DNA of 64,000 nucleotides from Cryptomeria japonica (lineage: Eukaryota > Streptophyta > Pinopsida > Cupressales > Cupressaceae), in contig NC_081415.1 in assembly GCF_030272615.1 (NCBI RefSeq), positions 266,952,425 through 267,016,424 of the forward strand. Reading direction: 5' to 3'. Each line of letters begins with the position of its first letter. The stretch's first letter is position 1. Made by a program: the position numbers and the translations under genes. This document shows, in pieces, positions 35,903-45,883 of the stretch. Under the pieces are notes generated by a model. It was not told the origin of the DNA and did not search any database. It saw only the letters and a list, made by a program, of their open reading frames with translations.

Positions 35903-37563
35903 TGTAAAGTGGAAAATTGAACCCTAGTGACTCCCCACCTAGGAGAGAGAAAGGAAGTCACTAGGATGATTTTCACTTGGGAAAAACTTTACATTCAAAA
36001 GAGGAACTTGAATCCACGAGATCCAAATCCAAGGGGAACAAGGATATTGTGAGATTTTTCCAAGATCAAAAGCTCAATGAAATGTACAAATAGAGACAAA
36101 ATATAGGACAAGAATAAACTATATTCTCATCAATAGATAAGAAATGATGTTACATACAATGTATATGTGCCTGCTTATATAGGCAAGGCTATATGGATAT
36201 GTGAGCACACAAACATGACATGTGGCTCAATAAGAAACAAGGGTAGGTAGGAAATAGGTGTGGTAGGTAGGAGAAACAATAAAATATTCCACATGAGGTG
36301 GATCACCCACCGAAGGTGGAATTATCACTCCATAATAAGTGGATATGATAAAGTAGTAACAAAATCAACACCATAAAAGGTGGAAATTTTCCTACACACG
36401 CTATTCCAATGTGGCACAAACACCCAAGTGTCTCATACCCAAACTACTATGAAATGAATTATCCTAAGTAAACTTAAATATAGTGTAATAATATCCATGA
36501 TGAATAATTACTTACACCAATAGATATGAATTCCAAGTGGATTACAAGGGTTGGAAAGTGATTTGCCCTCTTTTGTAAATAGATATGTTGACTATGCAGA
36601 AAATGGAGATAACATTGATGAAACAAGGAGCTATCGGTTTGAGATTGTGTTGTAAATTTGGATCTGAGATATTTAGACTGATACAGATTTGCCCTGCAAA
36701 TTGGAGAAAAGTCGACAGGATTGTGTTGAAGGTGCACACGATCCTCCAAAAAATCTGCACGCCAAAAAAGGTTTTTCCATCTCTGTAAATAGAATCCAAT
36801 CCCGCAACTACAGTTGCACACCTGCAACCTACACACAAAAAAGAAGGGAAGAAGGGTTGTGGATAGGGTTTTTCCTTAGTCAAACCTCGGTTGAGGAATC
36901 AACCTTGAAAGAAAGTAATTGAAAATACTTAAATGTAAATATAGAAAATGTATACCTTGTAGATCTGCAATTGATATGATGATTGCTTTGCTTCTTGAAT
37001 GTAATCACAAATGTTGTATGAAATGGCATGTAACATGACAAAACCATAACACACACGTGCTTGCAAATAAATGTTGTAATGTTGCTCCAATGGATGAATG
37101 AAGAAGACACATGAAGGAGAGAACTTGGTGGATGCTTGAAGACTTGAATGGTTGATGAAGACCCTTCCTTGAATTTCACTTATTCTCCTTATCTTGCCTG
37201 TGTATCGCGTCTATCCGGAATGAGGGAATTGAATCTCCTTTTATACATGCCTAAGAGAATTAATTTTCATCCATCAAAGGTTGACAAAGGGAGATTGAAA
37301 TCCCTGAAGATCAAATTAATAAAAAGGGGTCAGATGGACCCATCCTAGGGCCTCCCTAAGAGGGAGGACAGGGGTGCCATTCCCCTTTCCTACCCTTTCT
37401 TGGGGCTTGAATAGGGTCTTGGGGCAACATAAGGGCCACAATTGGAGGAGACTTGGGATGAAAGCACAAAGAGGGGTCGTAGTCGAGTAGAAAGATGCTT
37501 TCGCTTAGGTGAGGACCTAAAATATGGTCAAAATTATGGGGGTCACAATTTTAGGACACTACA
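35903..37563 (-). repeat. T4 5' LTR (right), interrupted by T7
   Basis: It pairs with 13091-14316. T7 sits at 36048-36522. A TATA-like TATAAAAGG lies on the minus strand near 37237-37245. It is followed by the CCACC duplication. Confidence 0.9.
36048..36522 (-). mobile_element. T7: solo LTR of the T8 family inside the T4 LTR
   Basis: This 475-bp segment is flanked by identical GATAT duplications (36043-36047, 36523-36527) and aligns on the minus strand with the T8 LTR from start to TTTTTCCAAGATC end. The final CA has become TA on the plus strand. It ends AAATCTCACA once, without the two extra PBS-like repeats of the T8 LTR, and so shows the ancestral LTR end. Confidence 0.9.
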
Positions 37564-38126
37564 CCACCGATTAAATATCAAAACCTAACTCTTTCTTCCA
37601 CCGCATGATCAAATTCTCACTCTTGATCCATGAAATCATTCAATTTACATCTCCTTATAAAAACTCTGTTAAGTCGGCTAAGAACCTTGGAACAATTCTC
37701 TAGGTTCATTGAATCTAGTCACCTTATTCATTTTCCCTCTCATTACACTTTACTTATGTCGACCACACAAAACATAACATAAACTCTACCGGTAACCGAT
37801 CAAATTAACTCTACTTTTACCGGTTCACTTTTCTTCATGACTATGACTGTTCTTCTGATCATAATTTGCTCAATATGTTGAATTGGCTCATGCAGCTTCA
37901 ATCAAAGACTCATACCAATGTCATAAACATATGTTCCAAACTGCAGTGTCTAACTCTTCACCAATCTTTCGTACCGATTGTCTGATCATTGCTATGTTCT
38001 TGTTTATCAGTTTAACAACAACTTAGTGGTTTTGTTGTCTGACAGATTCCACTACCGGTTAGGCTCTACTGGTTGGTCTAAATGACTTAGATGTCTAACA
38101 AAACATGGTTGCCATCAATGACAACA
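37564..38126 (-). repeat. T1 5' LTR, outer half
   Basis: The first five bases are the T4 duplication. On the minus strand it begins TGTTGTCATTGATGGC at 38126 and runs to the T4 junction; with 12527-13090 it makes an LTR of about 1.12 kb. The outer boundary is chosen at the TG/CA end. Confidence 0.75.
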
Positions 38127-38159
38127 CAAATAAAGTCATCAATAAACCTATTACAACTC

Positions 38160-38390
38160 TATCATCATCATCATCATCAAGCCAACACACACACACACAC
38201 ACACACACATACATACATACATATACACACACACACATACACATGCACATACATATACACATACACATACATATACATACATATATGTATATATATGTAT
38301 ATATATGTGTATATATATGTATAAATATGTTTATATATATATACATATATATAGATATCTATATATACATATATATAGATATCTATATAT

Positions 38391-38431
<41 letters not shown>

Positions 38432-38467
38432 CACCTATATACACACACACACATATACATGTATATA

Positions 38468-38499
<32 letters not shown>

Positions 38500-38774
38500 C
38501 ATATATTTATATATATGTGTGTGTGTGTATATATATACACATATATACATATATATATATATGTATACACACATATATATACATACATACATATACATAT
38601 ACATACATACATACATACACATATGTATATATATATACATACATATATATACATATATATATATGTTTGTGTGTGTATATGTGTGTATATATATACACAC
38701 ACACATGCACATATATATACATACATACATATACATATATATAGATACATACATATACATACATACATATATAC

Positions 38775-38820
<46 letters not shown>

Positions 38821-38852
38821 ATACACATACATACATATACACATATACATAC
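38160..38852. repeat. Compound microsatellite (ATC, CA, TACA, TA)
   Basis: An ATC run is followed by CA, TACA, CATA and TA/GATA blocks over about 690 bases. Long apparent ORFs on both strands here are repeat translations (Thr/His/Ile/Tyr) and not genes. The 33 bases before it (38127-38159) are unassigned flank. The tract stops exactly at the T8 LTR. Confidence 0.95.
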
Positions 38853-39371
38853 TGTCGGTGTAAATAATTATTCATCTTGGATATTATTACACCTTACTTA
38901 AGTTTACTTAGGAAAAGCATTTCATAGTAGTTTGGGTATGAGACACTTGGGTGTTTGTGCCACATTGGGATAGTGTGTGTAGGAGAATTTCCACCTTTTA
39001 TGGTGTTGATCTTGTTGTTACACTCCACATTCAGTGGGTGATCCACCTCATGTGGACTATTATATTATTTCTCCTACCTACCCACACCTATTTCCTACCT
39101 ACCCTTGTTTCTTATTGAGCCACATGTCATGTTTGTGTGCTCACATATCCATATAGCCTTGCCTATATAAGCAAGCTTATATTCATTGTATGTATCGCTT
39201 GATGATCCAGTTGATCAGTATTTTCATCTTGATAGAATACAGTTTATTTCTATCATATATTTTGTCTCTCTTATTTGTGCTTTCCATTGCCTCTTGATCT
39301 TGGAAAAATCTCACATGGTATTAGAGTTGATTCATGTCTCACATGGTATCAGAGCTGGTTCATGTCTCACA
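38853..39371 (+). repeat. T8 5' LTR with two internal PBS-like repeats
   Basis: It starts TGTCGGTGTAAATAATTATT. A TATA box, CTATATAAG, lies at 39163-39171. The last 54 bases are two tandem units of TGGTATYAGAG...TTCATGTCTCACA (from 39317), the same sequence as the true PBS region that follows. Both units are also in the 3' LTR, so they belong to the LTR proper. Confidence 0.9.
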
Positions 39372-39384
39372 TGGTATCAGAGCC
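39372..39384 (+). other. T8 primer-binding site
   Basis: TGGTATCAGAGCC directly follows the LTR end CTCACA. Two diverged copies lie 28 and about 55 bases upstream, inside the LTR. Confidence 0.85.
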
Positions 39385-40204
39385 ATTAGAGTGTCATTGG
39401 TTTGCCAATTGAGAGAAATTTGATACTATTTGGGGTTTGCATTTTGGAAATTTCTATTGTAGGTTATTATTGAAGCTTGATAGGTCAAATATGATGTCAC
39501 CATTGGATTTAGGAGGTCCAAGAAAGTTAGTTTTACCTTTTGTTTCATCCAAATCGGACTTCAGAGGCCAAATATAGAGGCATTTGAAGTTTGACGCTGC
39601 GGCGGAAATTTTCCAAAAATTATATTTTTGCAAGCATTTTTCAAATAGCGATATCTCACTCATCCGTACTCGTTTTTTTGAGCAATTTTTTTTGTTTTGG
39701 GGTATAATTTCATGATCTATACAGTGGTGTAGGAGCTTTCTAATTTTTGGATACAGGTTTTTTGGAAAGCATGAAATCCCAATTTTTACAACTTTGGAGG
39801 CTTCATTTGGGCTCATATGGACTCTTTTTCAGGTGCCATTTTTTTTGAAAGTGCATATTTTTTCATCTACTTTCATAATCTGCCATCTGTTTGCAGTGAT
39901 TTTAAGTAGAAATTGTACTTTCAGTATTTGGCCATTTTTGGCATATTTGGTACTTGCATTTTGCTTGGATCTCAGTTTAGATTACTAGTAGTATTTGTTG
40001 AAGTCTCTTAGATCTCATTTTTGAGAAGTTGTAAATTGAAATCAGAAGTCCACTTTGCCTTGTTTTGCAAGTGGCCCATTGTATATGCACTAAGTATAAA
40101 GTGCCAAAATCACCATTTTGGGGGGATTTCTTGATTGAGTATTTTGGGGGGGTGTCTTGTGTGATTGTGCCTCTCTCTATCTTGTGTTTTTTCATTTTGG
40201 TGCT
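39385..40204 (+). other. T8 leader
   Basis: About 820 bases of T-rich untranslated sequence between the PBS and the gag ATG. I see no ORF with protein character. Confidence 0.6.
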
Positions 40205-41251
40205 ATGGGTTCTCCTAAATTTCCACTTTTAACTCCTCATAATTATGCATCATGGAAAATTAAGGCATGGAGTAAACTAATGGAAAAAGGCTTCATTCAT
40301 TATGTAAGTGAAACTATTACAACACCATCTGATCCTAAGGTTGATCCTAATGCTCAAATTGAATGGCTTACTAAGAATGCTATGGCACTTGGAACTCTTA
40401 GAAAGTATGTATCAGATGACCTCATTTTTCACATTCATAAGTGTACAACAATTAAAGAGGCTTGGGATATTTTTAAGAAATTGTATGGTCAAGTTGATGA
40501 GATTAAGGGCTACAAGCTTGATAGTGAACTCACAACTTTGGATCCCAAGGATTTTGATACAATCCAAGATTATGTCACAAAAGCAATCGATATAGGAGCA
40601 AAGCTAAAGGATTGTGGAATTGACAAAAAGGATGCTCAATTGGTTTATAACTTGTTGGAAAAGCTTCCTTCAAAGTATGCAGCCTTTGTATCTAGCTTTC
40701 ACACCCATAGGTTAGCTCAAGGTTCCTCATACACTTCTCCCTCATTTGATTCATTCACAAAGATGTTGATACTTGAGCAATCTAAGTTGACCACGATGGG
40801 GATTCTCAAATCTTCAAAGTCACAAGCTTTGGTGGCTAACAAAGGGAATCAAAGTAATCAAGGAAAATGCAAGAATCAAAAGCAACCTAAGTCAAAATTA
40901 CAACAAGATGGAGCACAATCTTCCTCTCCACAACAAGGTGATTCACCATTCTCACCTAAGAGGAAATTATATAAGGACAATCTTTTTTGTGGATATTGCA
41001 AGAAGTCAAGACACGATGAACATCATTGTTATAAGAAGGATATTGATGAGTTGAAGAATCTTCTTGAGAAGAATAGAATCAACCTACCTTCTAGAATGTC
41101 TACATCAACTTCTTCTTTTAAGGATAAAGGAAAGGATCACTCTTTTGGGACAGATAAAGGAAAGGGACAAGCTCTTTGTGCTACTACAAGTCATGATTCA
41201 GGGAGATGGCTTCTAGATTCAGGGGCTTCTCATCATATGGCATCTTCGTAG
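40205..41251 (+). CDS. T8 gag and protease start
   Basis: The ATG at 40205 opens 348 codons. Residues 1-200 form a copia gag of the UBN2 type (YASWKIKAWSKLME, AWDIFKKLYG, LEKLPSKYAAF). A Lys/Gln/Ser-rich linker follows, then a CX2CX4HX4C knuckle (CGYCKKSRHDEHHC, with Arg for the usual Gly) near 40990-41030. The aspartic protease motif LLDSGASHHM is intact near 41211-41240. The frame stops at TAG 41249-41251, likely CAG-to-TAG, and continues open. Gag assembles particles; the protease would mature them in the cytoplasm. Confidence 0.9.
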   Translation: MGSPKFPLLTPHNYASWKIKAWSKLMEKGFIHYVSETITTPSDPKVDPNAQIEWLTKNAMALGTLRKYVSDDLIFHIHKCTTIKEAWDIFKKLYGQVDEIKGYKLDSELTTLDPKDFDTIQDYVTKAIDIGAKLKDCGIDKKDAQLVYNLLEKLPSKYAAFVSSFHTHRLAQGSSYTSPSFDSFTKMLILEQSKLTTMGILKSSKSQALVANKGNQSNQGKCKNQKQPKSKLQQDGAQSSSPQQGDSPFSPKRKLYKDNLFCGYCKKSRHDEHHCYKKDIDELKNLLEKNRINLPSRMSTSTSSFKDKGKDHSFGTDKGKGQALCATTSHDSGRWLLDSGASHHMASS

Positions 41252-42559
41252 TCTATGTTTTCTACATTTGAGCCTTGCCACATGCCGCAGATTTTGATGG
41301 GAAATCATACATACATGGATTTGATTGGGAAAGGATCTATTGCCATTGGGGATAACTCCTTTAATGATGTGTTGTGTGTACCCCACTTGACAAATAATCT
41401 TCTTTCCATCTATCAAATCGCACATGGGGCAGCTAGGAAAACTATGGACTTCACACCTGATTCAGTTATCATTAGAGACTTGGAGAGTGGAGCTATGATT
41501 GCGACTGGGGTGGTTGATCATGCATCTCGGTTGTACTCTTTTTCAAATTTTGGTCCTATTGATAAGGTTGGTTCTTCCTATGTTGATGATTCATATTTTG
41601 AGGAGAACTTTGGGCATTTAAACTTGGGGATTCTCACATGTGACCCCGTTCTTAAGCCTTGCATTTCATATCCTTCTATTGATATCACACCACCTATTAC
41701 ACCCGATGATGCATCTAGTGCAACAGTTTTGTCTTCTTATGATTCAGTGCAGCAGGATATTTCATGTCTTCCAGCTTTAGTTGATTGGGATGCCTACTTG
41801 ACAGACATTGTAGGTTTGTTTGTGGAGTCCTACATTGCAAATTTGGGAGACACCATTCATGACATTCATCTTCTCTTTGATGAAGATGATCCTTCTTCGA
41901 TTGTTGCGAGGGATCACTCTAACCCTCTTGTGCATTCTCTACATGATCAATCTTTAGAGGTTGACATGATTGTGGATACTTTTGTACAACACCTGGAGGA
42001 GGTCTCTTTATCTTTTGAGGAGACATATGAGTCTTTGGATATTGTTCTACATTCATCTCCACTAAATCTTGGATTGCCTTTTTCAGTAGTGTGACATAGT
42101 TTACCACCTTTGGAGGGGGTACCTTTGAGCTTCGACATGGGGACACTTGAGTAGTTTTCAGAGATTCCTTTCATCATGAGTATTTTTGCTTCATCTTCCC
42201 TTCATGGTTGGGGAGACTTTTTGGATACACCTTTGGTTTTGTTTCTTCCTAAGGGGAGGAACGTGGTTCGACATTCGTGGAGCAATTTCTTCATTCATCT
42301 TCAAGCTTCTGTCATTGGTGTAGATTCCAGATTGAGAGGGGAATTCCTAGTCTCTCTTCTTCTTCTCTCATATGGGGGGGACTTTTTCCTCATAGGGGTT
42401 TTGTCCTTCACATACTTCTATGAGAGTTCTTTGTATCTAGTTTTCATCTCTCTTTTGGGGGAGGGTTTTTTCCCATTGGGTTTTTCTCTCTTTCCCCGCT
42501 TTGTGAGAGATTTCCTTGCATTGGTTTTCATGCATTTGCATTTGTACATGAGTACCTAA
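41252..42559 (+). pseudogene. T8 protease remainder and unknown acidic then hydrophobic tail
   Basis: It is in the same frame as gag. Codons to about 41560 match the rest of a copia protease and pre-integrase spacer (FNDVLCVPHLTNNLLSI, RLYSFSNF). Where the integrase zinc finger should follow, the sequence becomes an acidic, Asp/Ser/Leu-rich region to 42094 with no known domain. TGA at 42092-42094 and TAG at 42152-42154 interrupt it; then 42176-42559 is strongly hydrophobic (Phe/Leu-rich) with possible membrane helices. All three stops of the T8 frame fit C-to-T changes. The tail may be an element-specific protein or a fragment captured when pol was lost. Confidence 0.65.
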
Positions 42560-42634
42560 CATGGCCTCGTAGTTGGGACCCATCTTGCATTGCTTAGTTG
42601 CATTGTAGACTTAAGTGCATTCCCCTAAGTTGCA

Positions 42635-42646
42635 CTTAAGGGGGGG
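42635..42646 (+). other. T8 polypurine tract
   Basis: CTTAAGGGGGGG abuts the 3' LTR start. Confidence 0.82.
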
Positions 42647-42977
42647 TGTTGGTGTAAATAATTATTCATCTTGGATATTATTACACCTTACTTAAGTTTA
42701 CTTAGGAAATGCATTTCATAGTAGTTTGGGTATGAGACACTTGGGTGTTTGTGCCACATTGGGATAGTGTGTGTAGGAGAATTTCCACCTTTTATGGTGT
42801 TGATCTTGTTGTTACACTCCACATTCAGTGGGTGATCCACCTCATGTGGACTATTATAGTATTTCTCCTACCTACCCACAACTATTTCCTACCTACCCTT
42901 GTTTCTTATTGAGCCACATGTCATGTTTGTGTGCTCACATATCCATATAGCCTTACCTATATAAGAAAGCTTATATT

Positions 42978-44529
42978 TGTAGCATCGGAATTAGGAATCA
43001 TCACAAAACAAGATATATCAAAACATTAGACATTAACTCAATCACGAAAAGCTAGAATGCAATGAATCTAATCCTAAGCACACTCAATAGAGACATAAAA
43101 CAAAGCATTCAAAAATAAAAATTATGCAAACCAAATGCAGACTTGAATGCTCCTTCCATGCGGCTCCATTGTTCTTCTTTCCTCTTCAAATGGATTTGTG
43201 GATCTCACCTACAAGTGCACATACAATTGAAAGCAAGATTGACTTTGATGAAAAGCTCAAGAGTACTAGAAGCATAAGTTCGATAGTCTGATAGGAATTA
43301 TTAATTAAGGGATCAAGGGATTTGATTGAAGAAATTCATCCAATTTATAGATAAATTGGAGAAAAAGATCAAATTAGCATGAAATGGATATTAGAGGCAA
43401 TTGATTTCAAAATGGGAAAAATGAGTGAAAAGAAGAAGGTTATGATACCTTCTATGTCATAAATTATGACATATTGCCAATGCAAAGCTTAGAGGACTAG
43501 AACCTTATGACATCTTGCTATGTCAAGAGTATGACGCACGAAGCACAAAAATAGGGAGAACTAGAGACAAGTTAATTAGGTGGAAATTAAATTTGACAAA
43601 TTAGAAAATAGGTGGAAATTAGGAATTAGGAAATAATGAAATTAGGAATTAAGAAATTGATGGAAATTAGAAATTAGTGAATTAATCAATAATTTTTTCA
43701 TTTATTAATTCATTCATTCACAAAGAGGAATAATTAGTCAATTAAATAAATATTTAATTGTAATGAGAAGACTTAGGATAAATAAGTAATTTACTAATCC
43801 TAAAGGAAGAAAATGATAAGCAAGGTTAAATGATTAAATCATGAAACCTTGGAAGATGAATTAGAAATGCAAGGATGACAATTAGGTCTTGACAAAGGAT
43901 AATTGATATCGATTCGATCATGATTTTGAATTGATAAATGACCAGTGTTGATAAATGATTTGATTGAGATTGGTTGACAAAAATCAATGACAAATTGATC
44001 CAAATTGACATAATTGAGATAGACAACGATTGATGACAAATCGGTTGCAAAATGACAAGACTGACAAAAGGACAAGAATCGATGACAAAATAGATTGCAA
44101 GACGACAAGATTGAAAATGACCACGATCGATGACAAATCGATCGCAAATGACAAGATTGATAATGATAAAGATTGATGACAAGATTGAAGGATTGATGAT
44201 AAATCGACAAGATTGATAAGAGGACAACGATCGATGACAAATCGATCTCAAGATTGACAGGATTGAAGGATTGATGACAAATGAATACACACATTGATGC
44301 GACAGGATAAAATTGATCAAAATCATGACTGGATAATGTTGTCGAGAAGACCAAATTTGAGGACGAGATGATTGAAGAATGTAGAAGAATGACTCGATGT
44401 TCACAAATGATAAAGACCAAATGCGTGACATAGGAGAAATGTTAATGCGACGCAAAAACCTAAAATGAGGCAATGCGCAAATGTTAAAGTATGACCTCGC
44501 AAGCGTTTGACCATTTTTGGTTGTCTATA
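42978..44529 (-). mobile_element. T9: solo LTR inside the T8 3' LTR
   Basis: This 1552-bp insertion is flanked by ATATT (42973-42977, 44530-44534). Plus-strand ends are TGTAGCATCGG and GTTGTCTATA; on the minus strand it starts TATAGACAACCAAAAATGG, a decayed TGTAGACAACC gypsy LTR start, and ends GATGCTACA. There is no PBS or coding frame. It is the youngest event in the T8 region. Confidence 0.85.
43905..44290. repeat. Degenerate GATCGATGACAAATCGAT repeats in T9
   Basis: At least eight imperfect units of GATYGATGACAAATCGAT, joined by GCAAATGACAAGATTGA-like spacers, cover almost 400 bases. The core is self-complementary (ATCGAT). Both-strand ORFs here are repeat artefacts. Confidence 0.75.
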
Positions 44530-44722
44530 ATATTCATTATATGTATCGCTTGATGATCCAGTTGATCAGTATTTTCATCTTGATAGAATACAGTTTATTT
44601 CTATCATATATTTTGTCTCTCTTATTTGTGCTTTCCATTGCCTCTTGATCTTGACAAAATCTCACATGGTATCAGAGTTGATTCATGTCTCACATGGTAT
44701 CAAAGCTGGTTCATGTCCCACA

Positions 44723-44766
44723 CATACATATGCACACACATATATACATATATACACATATATGCA
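44723..44766. repeat. Microsatellite remnant between T8 and T10
   Basis: A CACA/TATA/CATA stretch continues the tract at 38160-38852 and that at 59470-59579. It is the original sequence between two insertions. Confidence 0.9.
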
Positions 44767-45536
44767 TGTAGACACCCAAAATTGTCCAGTCTAATTAAAT
44801 AAATATTTTATTTATTTAATTATCTAAGCTTAATTCTTCTATTAATTAAATAAATCCTTATTTATTTAATTAATTCATTTATCCTCTTCTAGCCTTATTT
44901 CTCATTTAAATAAATACATTTATTTATTTAAATTATCATTTTCCTAAATTAAATAAATATCTTATTTATTTAATTATCCTACTTCTTCTATTAATTAAAT
45001 AAATCTTTATTTATTTAATTAATTCATTAACCTTTTCTACCTATGACACATGTCATTCATCTCTTAATTCATACACTACATACCCCTCTCATTATTTTAT
45101 TATTTCTTTTACCTACCCTCTAATCATAGCCGACCTCCTTTTACACCTCTCAATCTTATCCCTCCATTTCATATTGTGTCTTCTATATAAGGAGATGCTT
45201 CCTTCATTATCAAACCCGAATGAGCTAACTACTTGATCAATTGACTACACTACGATCCTACTTGCAACCACATTCTGTTCTTTGTTGAGCTCTTGTGCAT
45301 ATAAAATCTGAGAGCAAATATATCAAGCAAGATCAATGGAGATAGGAAGAATGGAGATCAAAACCCTATTGGACATGTGATGGTATAATCTTTGTGATTT
45401 CATGTGATTTTCATTGTCTTAGGTAATCTTCATATGTTACGGTGGATCTTTGTTGATTGTTAGGCTAGGGTTTTGTGGTTGAATTCATTTAGCCTTTCAA
45501 TATTGTTATTATTGTTATCCATTTTCACCATATACA
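44767..45536 (+). repeat. T10 5' LTR
   Basis: It starts TGTAGACACCC and ends CATATACA. It carries several TTAATTAAATAAAT tracts and a TATA box, CTATATAAGG, at 45183-45192. Confidence 0.93.
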
Positions 45537-45539
45537 TTT

Positions 45540-45556
45540 TGGCATGCCCGGTGGGA
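45540..45556 (+). other. T10 primer-binding site
   Basis: TGGCATGCCCGGTGGGA lies three bases after the LTR. It has the expected TGG start; the tRNA is not assigned. Confidence 0.72.
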
Positions 45557-45645
45557 CACTTGTCCCTTTTGCATTTAACCTTTGGTTGCAGATTTTGTGT
45601 TTGAAGTTGCAGATCTGGCATTTCTGACAACATTTTCGACATTTT

Positions 45646-45883
45646 CGCGTCTGCATACTTTCGGATCACATTTTTTATTTTCTGGCGCGTCTGCGAAATC
45701 TGGAATCGCATCTGTGTTTTCGACAAAATTTTATTTTGCAGGTTTCCGAAAGGCGCGTCTGTGTTACGAAAACACGTCTGTGTCATTTTTATCCGTGTAT
45801 GTGTATGGGAATCGCGTCTGTGTCTCACAGATCCGCGTTTGTGTCTCAGAGGCGCGTCTGCGTTGAGGGTAATCGCGTCTGTG
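45646..45883 (+). repeat. GCGTCTGTGT array A (T10 leader)
   Basis: About nine to ten copies of CGCGTCTGTGT or variants (GCGCGTCTGCG, CGCATCTGTGT, CACGTCTGTGT, CGCGTTTGTGT) lie at irregular 15-50-base spacing. The CpG density is far above the surrounding AT-rich sequence. Confidence 0.85.

Larger units (their letters stand above)
13091..37563 (-). mobile_element. T4: LTR element lacking pol, inserted in the T1 LTR, host of T5, T6 and T7
   Basis: The two LTRs (13091-14316 and 35903-37563) share TGTAAAGTGG at one end and AGGACACTACA at the other, and are flanked by identical CCACC duplications (13086-13090, 37564-37568). Orientation is minus: a PBS-like site abuts the right LTR and a polypurine tract abuts the left LTR. 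Without T5 and T6 the interior is only about 4.5 kb (35152-35902, 27032-27687, 14317-17380). It shows no RT, integrase or gag domain, only a G-patch-like remnant. Its LTRs and leader resemble T6, so T4 is probably a deleted, non-autonomous relative of T6. Confidence 0.88.
1..38126 (-). mobile_element. T1: outer non-autonomous copia-like LTR element, split by T2 and T4
   Basis: T1 reads on the minus strand and survives as 1-1050, 9476-13090 and 37564-38126. In transcription order it has a 5' LTR (38126 to 12527, split by T4), a PBS, ORF1 (coiled coil plus zinc knuckles), a spacer, and ORF2, which runs off the left edge. No integrase, RT or RNase H is visible, so it probably depended on another element's enzymes. 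Removing T2 plus its 5-bp duplication (8430 bp, divisible by three) restores one ORF2 frame, which confirms the T1/T2 junction. T11 on the right is a relative with the same ORF1-spacer-ORF2 order but a different LTR. The 3' LTR lies outside the window, so the TSD cannot be checked. Copia-like status is inferred from the PBS and LTR style only. Confidence 0.8.
38853..44722 (+). mobile_element. T8: non-autonomous copia (gag-protease) in the microsatellite
   Basis: The 5' LTR 38853-39371 and 3' LTR 42647-44722 (split by T9) are flanked by CATAC (38848-38852 and 44723-44727) inside microsatellite sequence. The 3.3 kb interior has a PBS, one gag-protease frame with a long unfamiliar tail, and a polypurine tract. 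Integrase, RT and RNase H are absent, so mobility needed a partner copia element. T7 is a solo LTR of the same family. Confidence 0.92.
42647..44722 (+). repeat. T8 3' LTR, interrupted by T9
   Basis: LTR sequence lies at 42647-42977 and 44535-44722. It matches the 5' LTR with few differences, including both PBS-like repeats near its end, and ends TCCCACA before CATAC. Confidence 0.9.

Noticed and set aside
38091-38901. Several long ORFs on both strands of the microsatellite
   Set aside because: They translate to Thr/His/Ile/Tyr/Cys/Val repeats in all frames of CA/TA/TACA DNA; no protein character.
43905-44290. Possible CRISPR-like array
   Set aside because: Units are degenerate, spacers are themselves repeats, and the context is a plant solo LTR.
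43826-44473. Minus-strand ORFs of 215 and 193 codons in T9
   Set aside because: They run through degenerate tandem repeats in two frames at once and encode repetitive Ser/Ile/His-rich peptides.
45582-45866. Plus-strand ORF across array A
   Set aside because: Repeat-driven, Val/Ser/Phe-rich, with no relation to the gag start 2 kb downstream.
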